Positions 8,329-17,265 of a stretch of 64,000 bases of DNA are shown here, piece by piece (position 1 is the first letter of the stretch; the number at the start of each line of letters is the position of its first letter). The stretch is from Cyanobium gracile_A (lineage in GTDB: Bacteria > Cyanobacteriota > Cyanobacteriia > PCC-6307 > Cyanobiaceae). The stretch lies in NCBI RefSeq assembly GCF_034931305.1, contig NZ_JAYGHY010000012.1:1-64000 (forward strand). The letters are read 5' to 3'. Both the position numbers and the translations under genes were made by a program. The notes beneath the pieces are model-generated. The model was not told the DNA's origin and did not search any database. It saw nothing but the letters and a program-made list of their open reading frames with translations.

Positions 8329-8726
8329 TGGGTTGCTGCTCAGTGGACAGGCCCTCGGAAATGGGTTGCTCGGGGGCCCACCGCTTTGCAGACGCCCTTG
8401 GGCGAGTGCTTGCGGATGATCGGCTCCGGTGTGTGTGGCGAATTCTTTTCATGGTGGAGTCCCCGGCGCAGTCTGGTCGGTTGAGGACTCTCCTTCACCC
8501 TGGAACGGTTTCCGGGGTCCATGTCAAGGGCATCAAGAGGTTGTGGTAGATGAAGGTTCCGCAGCGTATACAGATAGATCTCGAGGTCAGGTTGAGTGCT
8601 CCGCTCACCAGCCCGTCATTTCGTTTCCTTGAAAACAGTTTGGGAAAGGCGTGGGTTCCCAAACCATAGTCGCATTCTGCTCCCGCGGTGAAGGCTTCGA
8701 CGAAACAGAGTCCCGCTTGGAAAGTT
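8329..8726. other. AT-richer intergenic region at the left edge of the polysaccharide island
   Basis: About 400 bp without a supported gene. Base composition shifts here from very GC-rich to distinctly AT-richer, which continues through the next genes. Apart from the promoter listed next, I see no conserved element. Confidence 0.4.
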
Positions 8727-8728
8727 GC

Positions 8729-8757
8729 TTGACACCTATCTTGGTCAGTGCTTAAAT
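8729..8757 (+). promoter_or_regulatory. Candidate sigma70-type promoter for the GT2-GtrA pair
   Basis: A perfect -35 box TTGACA at 8729-8734 is followed after 17 bp by TTAAAT at 8752-8757, a 4/6 match to the -10 consensus. The GT2 start codon follows 31 bp later, behind a purine-rich AAAGAG that could serve as the ribosome binding site. Spacing and -35 quality favour a real promoter. Confidence 0.45.
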
Positions 8758-8788
8758 TAAACAAACTCTGAGAACAGAAAGAGCCAAT

Positions 8789-9769
8789 ATGTCGGCAGTC
8801 GCGACGCCCGAAATCAATCTTGCCATTGTGTCTTCAGCGTTTAATGAAGAAGCGAATATTCTCTCGCTATATGAAGCCTGTGCTGAGGCCGCTGAAGGTC
8901 TTCAGCGTGAAATGCCGATGACTATCTTGAACTGGCGCCTCTTTCTGATTGATAATTGCAGTGAAGACCAAACGACTTTGGAAATCAGGAGATTGATTCG
9001 TAGGGATCAGCGGGTTATCGCCTTTCGGAATGCCCGTAACTATGGGGTTGAGCCTTCCTTTATGTATGGGCTTCAAAGTGTTGAAGAGGCTGATGTTGTC
9101 ATGCTCATGTGTGCAGACCTGCAAGATCCACCAAGCATTGGCTTTAGCATGCTCAAGCAATGGATTGATGGCAGAGACAGCATTGATGCTGTACTTGGCA
9201 GCAAGGAAAGATCTGCGGGCACTCCCTTCATTAAGCTTGGTCGTAAACTCTATTACCGTATGATGAACTTCTCTAATCGTGATCAGGCTGTCCTGCGTGG
9301 TTTCCATGGTTTTGGTTGTTATTCTAGCTCCGTTATTAATCAAGCCCTTTGGCTGTGGTCGAACACTTCATTGAATATGCGCAGTTGCTTGATCAGTGCT
9401 TCGGGCTGTCATCAGGTTGTGCGTTACGTCCAGCCAGACAGAGTCGCTGGCCGCTCTAGCTATTCTTTCCTTGGGTATGTAAACGAGGCCCTCGTCGCAA
9501 TCTTTTCAGGAAGTTCTATCGCAGGAAGGATTAGCCTCAGAATTGGAGCCTTTGGAATCTTGGTGTCAGTTCTCCTTGCACTTTCTATTCTTGCCAATAA
9601 GCTATCAGGCTTTAGTGGCTATGCACCCGGTACGGTGACAGTCGCGATCCTCGTCATTTTTTCTGCAGCTATTCAAATGATCATGCTTTCGTTGGTGTCA
9701 AGACAAATTGAAGCACAATCAAGAGTCTCCTATCGGCAGCCTGTTCAAAGTAGGCGCATATCTGATTGA
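8789..9769 (+). CDS. Family 2 glycosyltransferase, GtrB/DPM1-like membrane type
   Basis: The 326-residue protein has an N-terminal GT-A domain (AIVSSAFNEEANI, FLIDNCSEDQT, NARNYGVEPS, CADLQDPP) and two C-terminal hydrophobic helices around residues 250-305. This is the layout of enzymes that transfer a sugar from a nucleotide donor to a polyprenyl-phosphate carrier at the cytoplasmic face. The next gene is a GtrA-type membrane protein, and GtrA/GtrB pairs typically flip and supply lipid-linked sugar for glycan side-branch addition. Codon and base composition are AT-richer than the flanking core genes, suggesting horizontal acquisition. The sugar is unknown. Confidence 0.85.
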   Translation: MSAVATPEINLAIVSSAFNEEANILSLYEACAEAAEGLQREMPMTILNWRLFLIDNCSEDQTTLEIRRLIRRDQRVIAFRNARNYGVEPSFMYGLQSVEEADVVMLMCADLQDPPSIGFSMLKQWIDGRDSIDAVLGSKERSAGTPFIKLGRKLYYRMMNFSNRDQAVLRGFHGFGCYSSSVINQALWLWSNTSLNMRSCLISASGCHQVVRYVQPDRVAGRSSYSFLGYVNEALVAIFSGSSIAGRISLRIGAFGILVSVLLALSILANKLSGFSGYAPGTVTVAILVIFSAAIQMIMLSLVSRQIEAQSRVSYRQPVQSRRISD

Positions 9770-10167
9770 TGGTAGTCCTGTCCTACCGCTATTGCAAGTT
9801 TTTGCTTGCAGGTATATTCTTCACGCTTGCAGGACCATCTCTTTTTGTGGTTCTAGCGTCTCAATTGGCACCAGGCCTCGCTTCATTCTTCTCTGAAATT
9901 ATCATCCACTGCCTCCGCTATTTCTCTCATAGTCGGTTTATCTTTAGCGAGAATAAAAGTAGGGGAATCCGTACATATCTTTCTGCAGCAGTTCCCCTTA
10001 GTCTGTTGAATATATGTCTGGCAATGTCGCTGACTGGGTTGATTGGCAAGATCAATATGGCCATTGTATTAGGGGTTCTTGGAAGTACTGGAGGATATCT
10101 CTGGTCCAAGATATGCTATCGGTATGATCTATCTGCGAAAATACGTGAAAGCAGAAAAGGGCCATGA
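9769..10167 (+). CDS. GtrA-family membrane protein
   Basis: The 132-residue protein begins at ATG 9769, overlapping the GT2 stop by one base (TGATG); a TTG one codon earlier is the alternative. It has about four hydrophobic segments (CKFLLAGIFFTLAGPSLF, LNICLAMSLTGLIG, MAIVLGVLGSTGGYLWSK and a central one), with RFIFSE after the second. That arrangement matches GtrA proteins, proposed flippases for polyprenyl-phosphate-linked sugars. The coupling with the GT2 gene supports a joint role in supplying a sugar at the outer face of the membrane. Confidence 0.8.
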   Translation: MVVLSYRYCKFLLAGIFFTLAGPSLFVVLASQLAPGLASFFSEIIIHCLRYFSHSRFIFSENKSRGIRTYLSAAVPLSLLNICLAMSLTGLIGKINMAIVLGVLGSTGGYLWSKICYRYDLSAKIRESRKGP

Positions 10168-10305
10168 TTGGCACCTTTGCTATGGTGTGGCATCAAACCC
10201 AGACTTATGAAAGGCATCACTTGCACTTAAAGCCTTTCCCCGTGGCCTCTAGGAACATGATCCGACCATTTTGAATGAGCTTTTCCAGAGCTTCCCCCTA
10301 TGGAA

Positions 10306-11238
10306 TCAAGCAAGATACTCAAGTGACTTAGTGATAGCAAGAGCGGAGTCAACTATCTGGCGGTCTAATGACTTGATCTTGACGCCATAAGTCCTTGCCA
10401 TTTCCGTGTAGCCTGAGGCTTCAGCGCAATAAATATCCATGGGTAAACTAGAGTCTACATCTGCAATGGGAGCCGGAAGATCAAAGTGATTTGAGACCAT
10501 CAATGCCAATTCTTCAAGGCTCACTGTTGCATTCACAGCTGGAATAGCCTTGGATGGAGGAGTGTCTTCACTTAGGAGCCAATGCAGTGCAAGCTCAGCG
10601 ATATTACTTGCATTACCGTAGCTTCTAATCACTGGATGTGGAGCTCTGATGGTTATCCGTTTCCGAGCAGCGGCCTGAAGAAGAAAATCGCCTAATGCAT
10701 ACTTCTTTGGATCACGCATCCAGCGGCCAGTTAACGCGTAAACTCTCAGGATCAAGCTGGGTGCGATTGATGACAATCGTCTTTCTTCATCAAGCTTTAG
10801 AGCTCCATAAAGCTGGTGTGCGGTGGATGGGGACCATACGGCTTCATCTAGACCAGTTTCAACCAAGGTGGCTGCTCCAGAGGAAATCTCTATAACTCGA
10901 GTCGTCGGTCTCGCCTCTAAGGCTTTGCTCGCTAAATCGGTGATCTTGCGATTCATTGCAATGAATGTCTCTTCCCCCAACGCATGCAACCGGTCTGGGG
11001 TTAGAAATGCACAATGAATCAGCGCGGACAACGGTTCTCGTACGGCAAGCTCTGGTAAGGCCTCCAATGGCAGAATTCTGAGATACGTGTTATCTGAGAG
11101 GGCTAATCGTCCCTCGCGGCTCGCAAAGGGTGTGACTCGGATCTTGAATTCTTCGGGTGAGATGAGTCGCTGCAGTTCATCAATCACAGTACGACCAACC
11201 CATCCCGTTGCTCCCGTAACTGCGATCAAGCCGTCCAT
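10306..11238 (-). CDS. NAD(P)-dependent extended SDR, candidate branched-sugar reductase (YerF-like)
   Basis: The 310-residue protein has the Rossmann motif AVTGATGWVG at its N-terminus and a catalytic YGALK (YxxxK) near residue 145, with a Ser-containing ISSG strand before it. It begins a few bases after the stop of the TPP-dependent enzyme gene, so the two are probably one transcript. The ATG at 11238 is preferred, and a GTG one codon earlier is possible. In yersiniose biosynthesis, YerE (a TPP enzyme) attaches a two-carbon branch and YerF, an SDR, reduces the product. The same gene pair here suggests that role, but other sugar-modifying SDR functions remain open. Confidence 0.7.
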   Translation of the reverse strand: MDGLIAVTGATGWVGRTVIDELQRLISPEEFKIRVTPFASREGRLALSDNTYLRILPLEALPELAVREPLSALIHCAFLTPDRLHALGEETFIAMNRKITDLASKALEARPTTRVIEISSGAATLVETGLDEAVWSPSTAHQLYGALKLDEERRLSSIAPSLILRVYALTGRWMRDPKKYALGDFLLQAAARKRITIRAPHPVIRSYGNASNIAELALHWLLSEDTPPSKAIPAVNATVSLEELALMVSNHFDLPAPIADVDSSLPMDIYCAEASGYTEMARTYGVKIKSLDRQIVDSALAITKSLEYLA

Positions 11239-11243
11239 CACGA

Positions 11244-13007
11244 TTAGGTGGACTCCATGGCCAAGGGGCTTGCCTCTGGTTCCATTTCACCAAACCGTCT
11301 GCCAAAGGCAAGCTTTGGGTATACCTTACTGGTCTGTGAAAGCTTTACCTCAAGGAGATAGGGACCTTCCTCGCTCAACATCCGCGCCAAAGCCTGATCA
11401 ACGCATCCGGGTTCATCAAGGCGATCAGCGGGAATACCATAAGCCTGCGACAAAGCAACGAAGTTAGGGGACGAGTAACCAATGACAGTGGATTGTAAAT
11501 TGTCCCTGAAATACGATTCTTGGAACTGCCGAACCATTCCATGGCAGTTATTGTTGAATAGTACGATCTTCAAATCGAGTTGGTTCCGGCGCAGTGTCTC
11601 GAGCTCCTGTATATTCAATTGAAAGCTGCCATCGCCGCTCACCAAAATGGCTCGGGCTTTTGGTGCGGCCATGATCGCGCCGATGGCAGCCGGCAGCCCG
11701 AAGCCCATTGCTCCCATGCCACCAGATGTAATGAACCGATCGTTTTTCTTAAAGTCTAGGCTTTGTGCGGCCCACATCTGGTGTTGCCCCACGTCAGTAA
11801 CATAAAGAACTTGCCTCCCTGGCTGAGTTTGACTTAGTGATTGGAGAACCTGCACAGGATTAATTTCTTGCGGCTCTGCTCTGTACTCTGAGTCTGCGGG
11901 AAACTGATTGCGTAGGGTGGAAATACGCTCTCGCCACCTATGCGGAGTCGCAGCTAGAGGGTCCTGCGGTATGTCCATTTTCAGTGCTGAGGCCAATTCA
12001 GCGATGCTGGCATTAATTGTCCTCTGTGGTTTGATGCGTACCCCGATCTCAGCATGATCAACATCAACTTGCCAGATCTGCTTGCCTTCACAAAAGCTAC
12101 CAACGTCTGCACCAGTCTGACGAATGTCAAGTCGACTGCCGACCACCACCAGCAGATCTGCCTCTCCCAGGATCTTATTGGCCCAGCGGTTTCCATAAGA
12201 CCCGATAAAGCCGACCCGCTGGTCGTTGGTGGCGCTGAATAAGTCTACGGCCATCAGCGATAGCACCACAGGAATGGCCAGCTGTGCGCTAATCTGCCTT
12301 GCAGCCACTCGGTTCTGAAAACTTGCAGCACCCCCTCCAAGAAGAAGCAGTGGCCGCTCCGCTCGGGTAATTGCATCGAGAAGATCAGCGACTTGTCCAT
12401 GCAGGACAGGATTGACTGTCTCACAGGAGATTGAGGGGAGGGGGCTTGCGCCTGATCGAGTTAATACTGGCTTTGCCAGTTCCAGAGGTATATCTTCTGA
12501 CTGAACATTCATGGGAATGTCCACGAGACACGGGCCTTGTCGGCCTTCGAGGGCAATATTGAAAGCTTCTTCAAGGACACGGGGAAGATCCGCCGCATTC
12601 CTCAACTGAACCGCCAATTTACAGATTGGTTGGACCATCGTTACGATGTCGGTTTCCTGAAATCCAAGCTGCCGAACACCAGTGTCGACCTTGAGTTCAT
12701 GGGTATTGACTTGACCTGTAATGAACACTGCCGGAGTTGAATCAAAGAAGCAGCTTCCGATGGCGGTGAGGAGATTTGTTGCGCCAGGTCCACTCGTCGC
12801 CAAAGCCACACCAGGAACGCCACTGGTTCGAGCGAAGCCCTCGGCCGCGAAGCCTGCGCCTTGCTCGTGATGGCAGGAAACGATCCGGATCTCTGTTGTG
12901 TTACTAAGGGAATCTAGAAGATGGGTAATCATGCCTCCCACCAGTTCAAAAGCATGGGTGACACCTCTGGATTCCAGGTAGAGAGCAACGAAATCGGAGG
13001 CTTTCAT
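11244..13007 (-). CDS. Thiamine-pyrophosphate enzyme of the acetolactate synthase family, YerE-like candidate
   Basis: The 587-residue protein has the three domains of the family. The N-terminal pyrimidine-binding domain carries the catalytic Glu in HHEQGAGFAAEGFA (about residue 47). The central domain is FAD-type, and the C-terminal PP domain has GDGSFQLNIQELETLRRN followed by the NN pair of the TPP motif. True acetolactate synthases are encoded elsewhere as housekeeping genes. This copy lies in an AT-richer polysaccharide island next to a CDP-hexose cytidylyltransferase and an SDR. YerE uses pyruvate to add a two-carbon branch to CDP-3,6-dideoxy-4-hexulose, whose makers are encoded in this window. 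I infer that role from context. Confidence 0.75.
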   Translation of the reverse strand: MKASDFVALYLESRGVTHAFELVGGMITHLLDSLSNTTEIRIVSCHHEQGAGFAAEGFARTSGVPGVALATSGPGATNLLTAIGSCFFDSTPAVFITGQVNTHELKVDTGVRQLGFQETDIVTMVQPICKLAVQLRNAADLPRVLEEAFNIALEGRQGPCLVDIPMNVQSEDIPLELAKPVLTRSGASPLPSISCETVNPVLHGQVADLLDAITRAERPLLLLGGGAASFQNRVAARQISAQLAIPVVLSLMAVDLFSATNDQRVGFIGSYGNRWANKILGEADLLVVVGSRLDIRQTGADVGSFCEGKQIWQVDVDHAEIGVRIKPQRTINASIAELASALKMDIPQDPLAATPHRWRERISTLRNQFPADSEYRAEPQEINPVQVLQSLSQTQPGRQVLYVTDVGQHQMWAAQSLDFKKNDRFITSGGMGAMGFGLPAAIGAIMAAPKARAILVSGDGSFQLNIQELETLRRNQLDLKIVLFNNNCHGMVRQFQESYFRDNLQSTVIGYSSPNFVALSQAYGIPADRLDEPGCVDQALARMLSEEGPYLLEVKLSQTSKVYPKLAFGRRFGEMEPEASPLAMEST

Positions 13008-14215
13008 TTCAGCGATACTGTGGGAAAGATAATGATTGGAACTATTTGACGTTCAACAAGCAGTAATGCGAACTCTTTTGCCTTCGATTCTTTCCGTGAG
13101 TTCGGAGAGGGATTCAGATGACTCTAGCCGTAGTACACCAGAATGAATTTCCCAAAGCCTGAGGACTGAAGAAGGATGTGGCAAACTGCCAAATGCGAAT
13201 TGACATTTGAGAAAGCTATGTCCCCTTAGGTAGTCCAGTGTGAATTGCAACAACTGATTCTCAGTTCTGACCAACTTCTGCCCAAGGGGCCTCTTGTATC
13301 CATCTGTCGCTGGGTTGTCACCAGTCCTTTGGATGGGATTCGTGACAGATGCAACGGGAAACAAGAAATCCATTCGAGTTTGCAGACGGCTTGATGAAAT
13401 GCAGTGGACTAGAACGAAGGTTTGCAGATGTCGACGACGCCACTGCGGATGACCTTCTTGGAATCAAAAGCCCCAGTATCGTAGCCGATCTGAGGAGTAG
13501 CGGACAGTTGGGTCGTCCCCCGTCGGCTACTCTCCCAGCTGTCAGTCGACGCTCTTTCCTAACCTCTCCTTCCTTCTCGAGCAGAATCACACCAACAGAT
13601 TCGGTTTCAGTCATGGAGGCACTTCGCCACCACCGACAGCCCCTGCTTGTCTTGATCATTTGAATTTCTCGCTCCCCATGGTGCAGTGGAGACTGGGTCA
13701 GGCTCCTTTGATTAGGGGTTGGCGTTGTCCAAGAGCGCTTCGGCCATGCTAGAAAACAGCAATCATTGAAGGGCTCGACTTGGAGTGATTGCCTTCCCTC
13801 ATATTCCTTCCTATGTCAATGTGGCGATCACAAGTCAGAATATCTCGTTAATGTCTAATCTCTGGGTGGTCTATCCGGCGCCTTTTGAGGATTAGGAGCG
13901 GCCAACGTTTATTCCTATTGCATAGCAGGCGTGACTGGCTAGTCGTTGGGCTCTAGCCAGTTTCAGCCAGGTGGATTCCTTGGACTTCCAGTGTCTATTG
14001 ACAGAGAACCTTCGGTTCATCAGGCACTCTGCCAAGGCGAATCGACGACTCCTTATAGGACTCTGCAACCGCGTACAGATTCAAGTATTTGTTGCGCTGA
14101 CAAAGCAACACTCTTGAGTTATGGAACCGTGCACACCAGAACCAGGCGGATCTCTTCTTCCGCTGGTTACGGGTAGGCATCTGAGGAGCAACAGCACCAT
14201 CGGGAGATGATGCGG
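13008..14215. other. 1.2-kb AT-richer intergenic region, no supported gene
   Basis: The stretch between the TPP enzyme and rfbF holds only short frames. The best are 106 codons on the minus strand (13053-13373), just upstream of the TPP enzyme, and an antisense pair around 13320-13660. None has a recognisable motif, hydrophobic pattern or convincing start. It may contain eroded genes or long leader regions. Confidence 0.45.
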
Positions 14216-14989
14216 CTACTCCCAGACTTTCCATGGAGCCTTGTGGGACTGCCACAGCTCCTCGAGATACACTCGGTCTCGCAGCGTGTCCATGGGCTGC
14301 CAAAAGCCTTGGTGCTTATACGCCGCCAACTGTCCGTCCGTCGCCAGACCCTTGAGAGGTTCTTGTTCCCAGATGACCTGATCGTCATGAATACGTTCAA
14401 TAACCGAGGGCTGCAGTACAAAGAAGCCACCGTTGATCCAGCCCCCATCTCCATGGGGTTTTTCCTGGAAGCCATGAACGATATTTGCCTCATTGAATTC
14501 CAGGGCGCCGAACCGGCCAGGCGGCTGCACGGCCGTGAGGGTTGCTTCAAGGCCATGGTTGCGGTGGAAAGCCACTAGTCCAGTGATGTCGACATCTGAA
14601 ACGCCGTCGCCATAAGTGAAACAGAATGAGTCGTCGCCAATATATTCTTTCACTCTCCTTAGTCTTCCCCCTGTAAGTGTGGATTCGCCTGTATCTACCA
14701 GGGTCACCTTCCAAGGTTCGGCGGCTTGGCGATGAACCTCCATGTGATTGATATCCATCCGGAAGGTTACATCGCTTGTATGCAGGAAGTAGTTCGCGAA
14801 ATACTCCTTGATGACGTAGCCCTTGTACCCACAGCAAATTACAAACTCGTTGATGCCGTGAAAACTGTAGGTCTTGAGAATATGCCAAAGGATTGGCTTG
14901 CCCCCAATCTCCACCATGGGTTTGGGCTTGAGATGGGTTTCTTCGCTGATGCGGGTGCCGAGGCCTCCAGCCAAAATGACAGCCTTCAT
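14216..14989 (-). CDS. rfbF: Glucose-1-phosphate cytidylyltransferase
   Basis: RfbF makes CDP-glucose from CTP and glucose-1-phosphate, the entry step to CDP-3,6-dideoxyhexoses. The 257-residue protein matches the family length and shows the N-terminal nucleotide-binding motif LAGGLGTRISEETHLKPKPM, GGKPILWHI, the metal-site YGDGVSDVD and the characteristic C-terminal block GFWQPMDTLRDR. It is complete but lies on the minus strand, 3.6 kb from the rfbG-rfbH operon it should serve. A second rfbF C-terminal fragment sits directly in front of rfbG. Composition fits the island rather than the GC-rich operon. Confidence 0.93.
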   Translation of the reverse strand: MKAVILAGGLGTRISEETHLKPKPMVEIGGKPILWHILKTYSFHGINEFVICCGYKGYVIKEYFANYFLHTSDVTFRMDINHMEVHRQAAEPWKVTLVDTGESTLTGGRLRRVKEYIGDDSFCFTYGDGVSDVDITGLVAFHRNHGLEATLTAVQPPGRFGALEFNEANIVHGFQEKPHGDGGWINGGFFVLQPSVIERIHDDQVIWEQEPLKGLATDGQLAAYKHQGFWQPMDTLRDRVYLEELWQSHKAPWKVWE

Positions 14990-15585
14990 GATGAGGTGGT
15001 GTGAGCCAACGGTGGACGCACGGTTTTGGCCGGCGCTTTTGCCGACTGACTATAATCCACCTTCATCCTGGCAAGCCATGCACGTACTATCTTGATCTGT
15101 GATGTGAGTTTTCGCCTGATGACTTTAGCTCACGCATCGGACATGGCTCTAGCCTTCTCTCGGGCCATTTCCCACCAAGCTGTGAGGAGGTCATCCTTAT
15201 CACGATTCATTCCTAAACCCAGATGCCCAATCTCTGGCTGCTCTTGTAGACATGCATCTTATCGATGTGATCTTATTCTCATGCCTGGCTCGGTAGACTA
15301 GTCATCCGTGACGCGAGTCGCAACTCCACAAGGTCTCCATGGTCAGACTGTTGCGAATCACCATCGAAGGCGGTCGATCATCTCCATATCTTCTTTTGGG
15401 GTCTGGTTCTTTATTGCTTCCAGGCTGCTATCTTCTCTCCATGCCTGTACATGAATTGGCGTGCATCACGTCTTGCCTTGGATGGGTCTGCGGCTGTAGT
15501 TCTTATTTGCAGATATCGACCGGCAGGCGTTTTCCTTGCTGTTCGCGTCGTCAAGCCTGATAGACGAGATGATAGGAAGCTCTCG
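14990..15585. other. 0.6-kb intergenic region, nothing recognised
   Basis: Between rfbF and the membrane glycosyltransferase, both on the minus strand, there are only short frames without motifs. The part nearest 14990 should hold the rfbF promoter, but I could not pick out convincing -35/-10 boxes. Confidence 0.4.
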
Positions 15586-17265
15586 TTACTTAGAGCCTGA
15601 GTGCACTCTCCCGAATAGGTATGCCTGATTATCTCCATATGGATCGGCATATGTTCTGATTAACTGTAAGCTTGGATCGGAGCGTAGGAGGCTTAACACC
15701 TGACCTTGTATTTTACTGCTTGGAAGCCACGGAAACGTATCCGTATTGCTTGCATTGAATGCCACCACGTAGTCCGATGAGTTGATCGATTGAACGAAGA
15801 GCGGCAAGTTGTCAGACAGGTAAAGGTCTCTTGTATTGTTCAGGACATTGTCCTTGGCGAACTGGAACTTTAGTGTAAAGCTATTGAAAAACTTGTTAGA
15901 AGTGGTAAAAAAGACTGATATTGGCTTTTCGTTCCTTATCCTGTTTTCCTTTTGATTTTCGAGGATGTCATTATAGAGGGACTCGATGGCGCTTCTCCGA
16001 TATTGTACTTCTGACGACAATACCCCTGTCTGTTTGCTTATGTGGTACCAAGGCCATTGAAATTGTCCCACCCCGAACAAGAAAATGACGATGATGAAGG
16101 CATAGCTAAAGTTAGAGCCATATCGACTGCTTCTCAGTGCCCTGGATACTTCGGCAACGAGTATTACGAAAGTGCATAGAATGTAGAAGTAGAGAGATGC
16201 CCCAAAAAAATTCATCTTAAGTTTGGGAGCCGTAACGAGAAGATACAGAATAAAAAAGCCAAGCCACAATGGCAGCGAACTGGTCAATCTTTTCCAGTCT
16301 TTCTTGCTAAGCAATGCAGCAGTGCACACAACTACGAAGAGAAACCATGCGTAGATCCACTTGCCCATGGCAATCTGCCCGCTTGCCGATGTCAGATAGT
16401 AGGAAAGATGATCGAATAGAGTCAGCTCAGCATTGGGATCCCACATTGAGGCGTTGCTGCTGAACACAACTTCATAAATGTATGCATAAACCTGCTTATG
16501 TGCTGCCACGTAATACGGCATTGCAATCGTCAGCGCAACTACAAGGCAGCGAATGTTTGATGCCAGAGCGGAACGTCTGCTAAGCTTAAAATCTTGTCGT
16601 CGGATGTCAAATAAAAAGGCAACAAATAGGCTGGCAAGGGCCGCGATTAACGTAATTGGAAAAATTGATGGCTTTGCTAGAAGCGATAATCCAATCAGTA
16701 AGCCAATGATTAAGGAACTCTTTTTGCTCCTGGTAACCCTAGATTGCTCTCTAAGTGAAAGAATTGTAAATGTTGCCGTGATTAAGCCCCAGGCAAGATC
16801 TGGCCTGCACTCAATGACCAATTGTCCAGTAACGGGCCAAGATAGGGCAATCATTCCTATGAGGATCTTCCCGGCCCTGGAAACACCTTGAGCTAAGCTA
16901 TCGACAAGGACAAGCAAGAAAAGGACAAAGATGCCGTTGACGATAGGAGGGGCCCAGTTGTGGACCCCAAAGATGGAAAAGCCAATCAGAGGTACTAGCG
17001 TCGCCAGAGGTGCATGAGGAGGGCTTTCAATGAAGTTCTCCGCAAGTGCCTTTGCCCCATGATCATAGAGTATATTGAGCCTCGTTAGGGCATCCGTGAA
17101 GTATACTATGTCGTCGTAGGTTGGCGGCAGGGCTAATTGCCCTTGACGTAACGACTGATTGATGACTAGAGCGGTAAAGACTATCGACATCAAAAGCCAG
17201 ATGATGAGATTATCTCTCCTGTCAGCCGTCCTGTGCATGGGATTGCAGAGCTTGTTCTGTGGCAT
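15586..17265 (-). CDS. GT-C type membrane glycosyltransferase (ArnT/PMT-like)
   Basis: The 559-residue protein has about ten to twelve hydrophobic helices in the first 400 residues and a soluble C-terminal domain of about 150 residues. Between helix 1 and 2 lies the acidic motif TYDDIVYF, in the place of the catalytic Asp of GT-C enzymes, which use polyprenyl-phosphate sugars as donors at the outer membrane face. Later segments such as ECRPDLAWG and LLAKPSIFPI fit family 39/83-type proteins. It could add the sugar supplied by the GT2/GtrA pair. Lys/Asn/Ile-rich composition differs strongly from the flanking GC-rich genes. The ATG at 17265 is chosen; a Met nine codons later is possible. Confidence 0.75.
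   Translation of the reverse strand: MPQNKLCNPMHRTADRRDNLIIWLLMSIVFTALVINQSLRQGQLALPPTYDDIVYFTDALTRLNILYDHGAKALAENFIESPPHAPLATLVPLIGFSIFGVHNWAPPIVNGIFVLFLLVLVDSLAQGVSRAGKILIGMIALSWPVTGQLVIECRPDLAWGLITATFTILSLREQSRVTRSKKSSLIIGLLIGLSLLAKPSIFPITLIAALASLFVAFLFDIRRQDFKLSRRSALASNIRCLVVALTIAMPYYVAAHKQVYAYIYEVVFSSNASMWDPNAELTLFDHLSYYLTSASGQIAMGKWIYAWFLFVVVCTAALLSKKDWKRLTSSLPLWLGFFILYLLVTAPKLKMNFFGASLYFYILCTFVILVAEVSRALRSSRYGSNFSYAFIIVIFLFGVGQFQWPWYHISKQTGVLSSEVQYRRSAIESLYNDILENQKENRIRNEKPISVFFTTSNKFFNSFTLKFQFAKDNVLNNTRDLYLSDNLPLFVQSINSSDYVVAFNASNTDTFPWLPSSKIQGQVLSLLRSDPSLQLIRTYADPYGDNQAYLFGRVHSGSK

Noticed and set aside
11244..13007. Housekeeping acetolactate synthase (ilvB)
   Set aside because: The location in an AT-rich glycan island beside an SDR and rfbF, without ilvN, favours a sugar-modifying member. 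It remains an alternative that a tree could settle.
13053..13373. 106-codon minus-strand frame directly upstream of the TPP-enzyme gene
   Set aside because: No motif, hydrophobic pattern or convincing start. The frame lies in a long gap and overlaps other chance frames, so I did not call it a gene.
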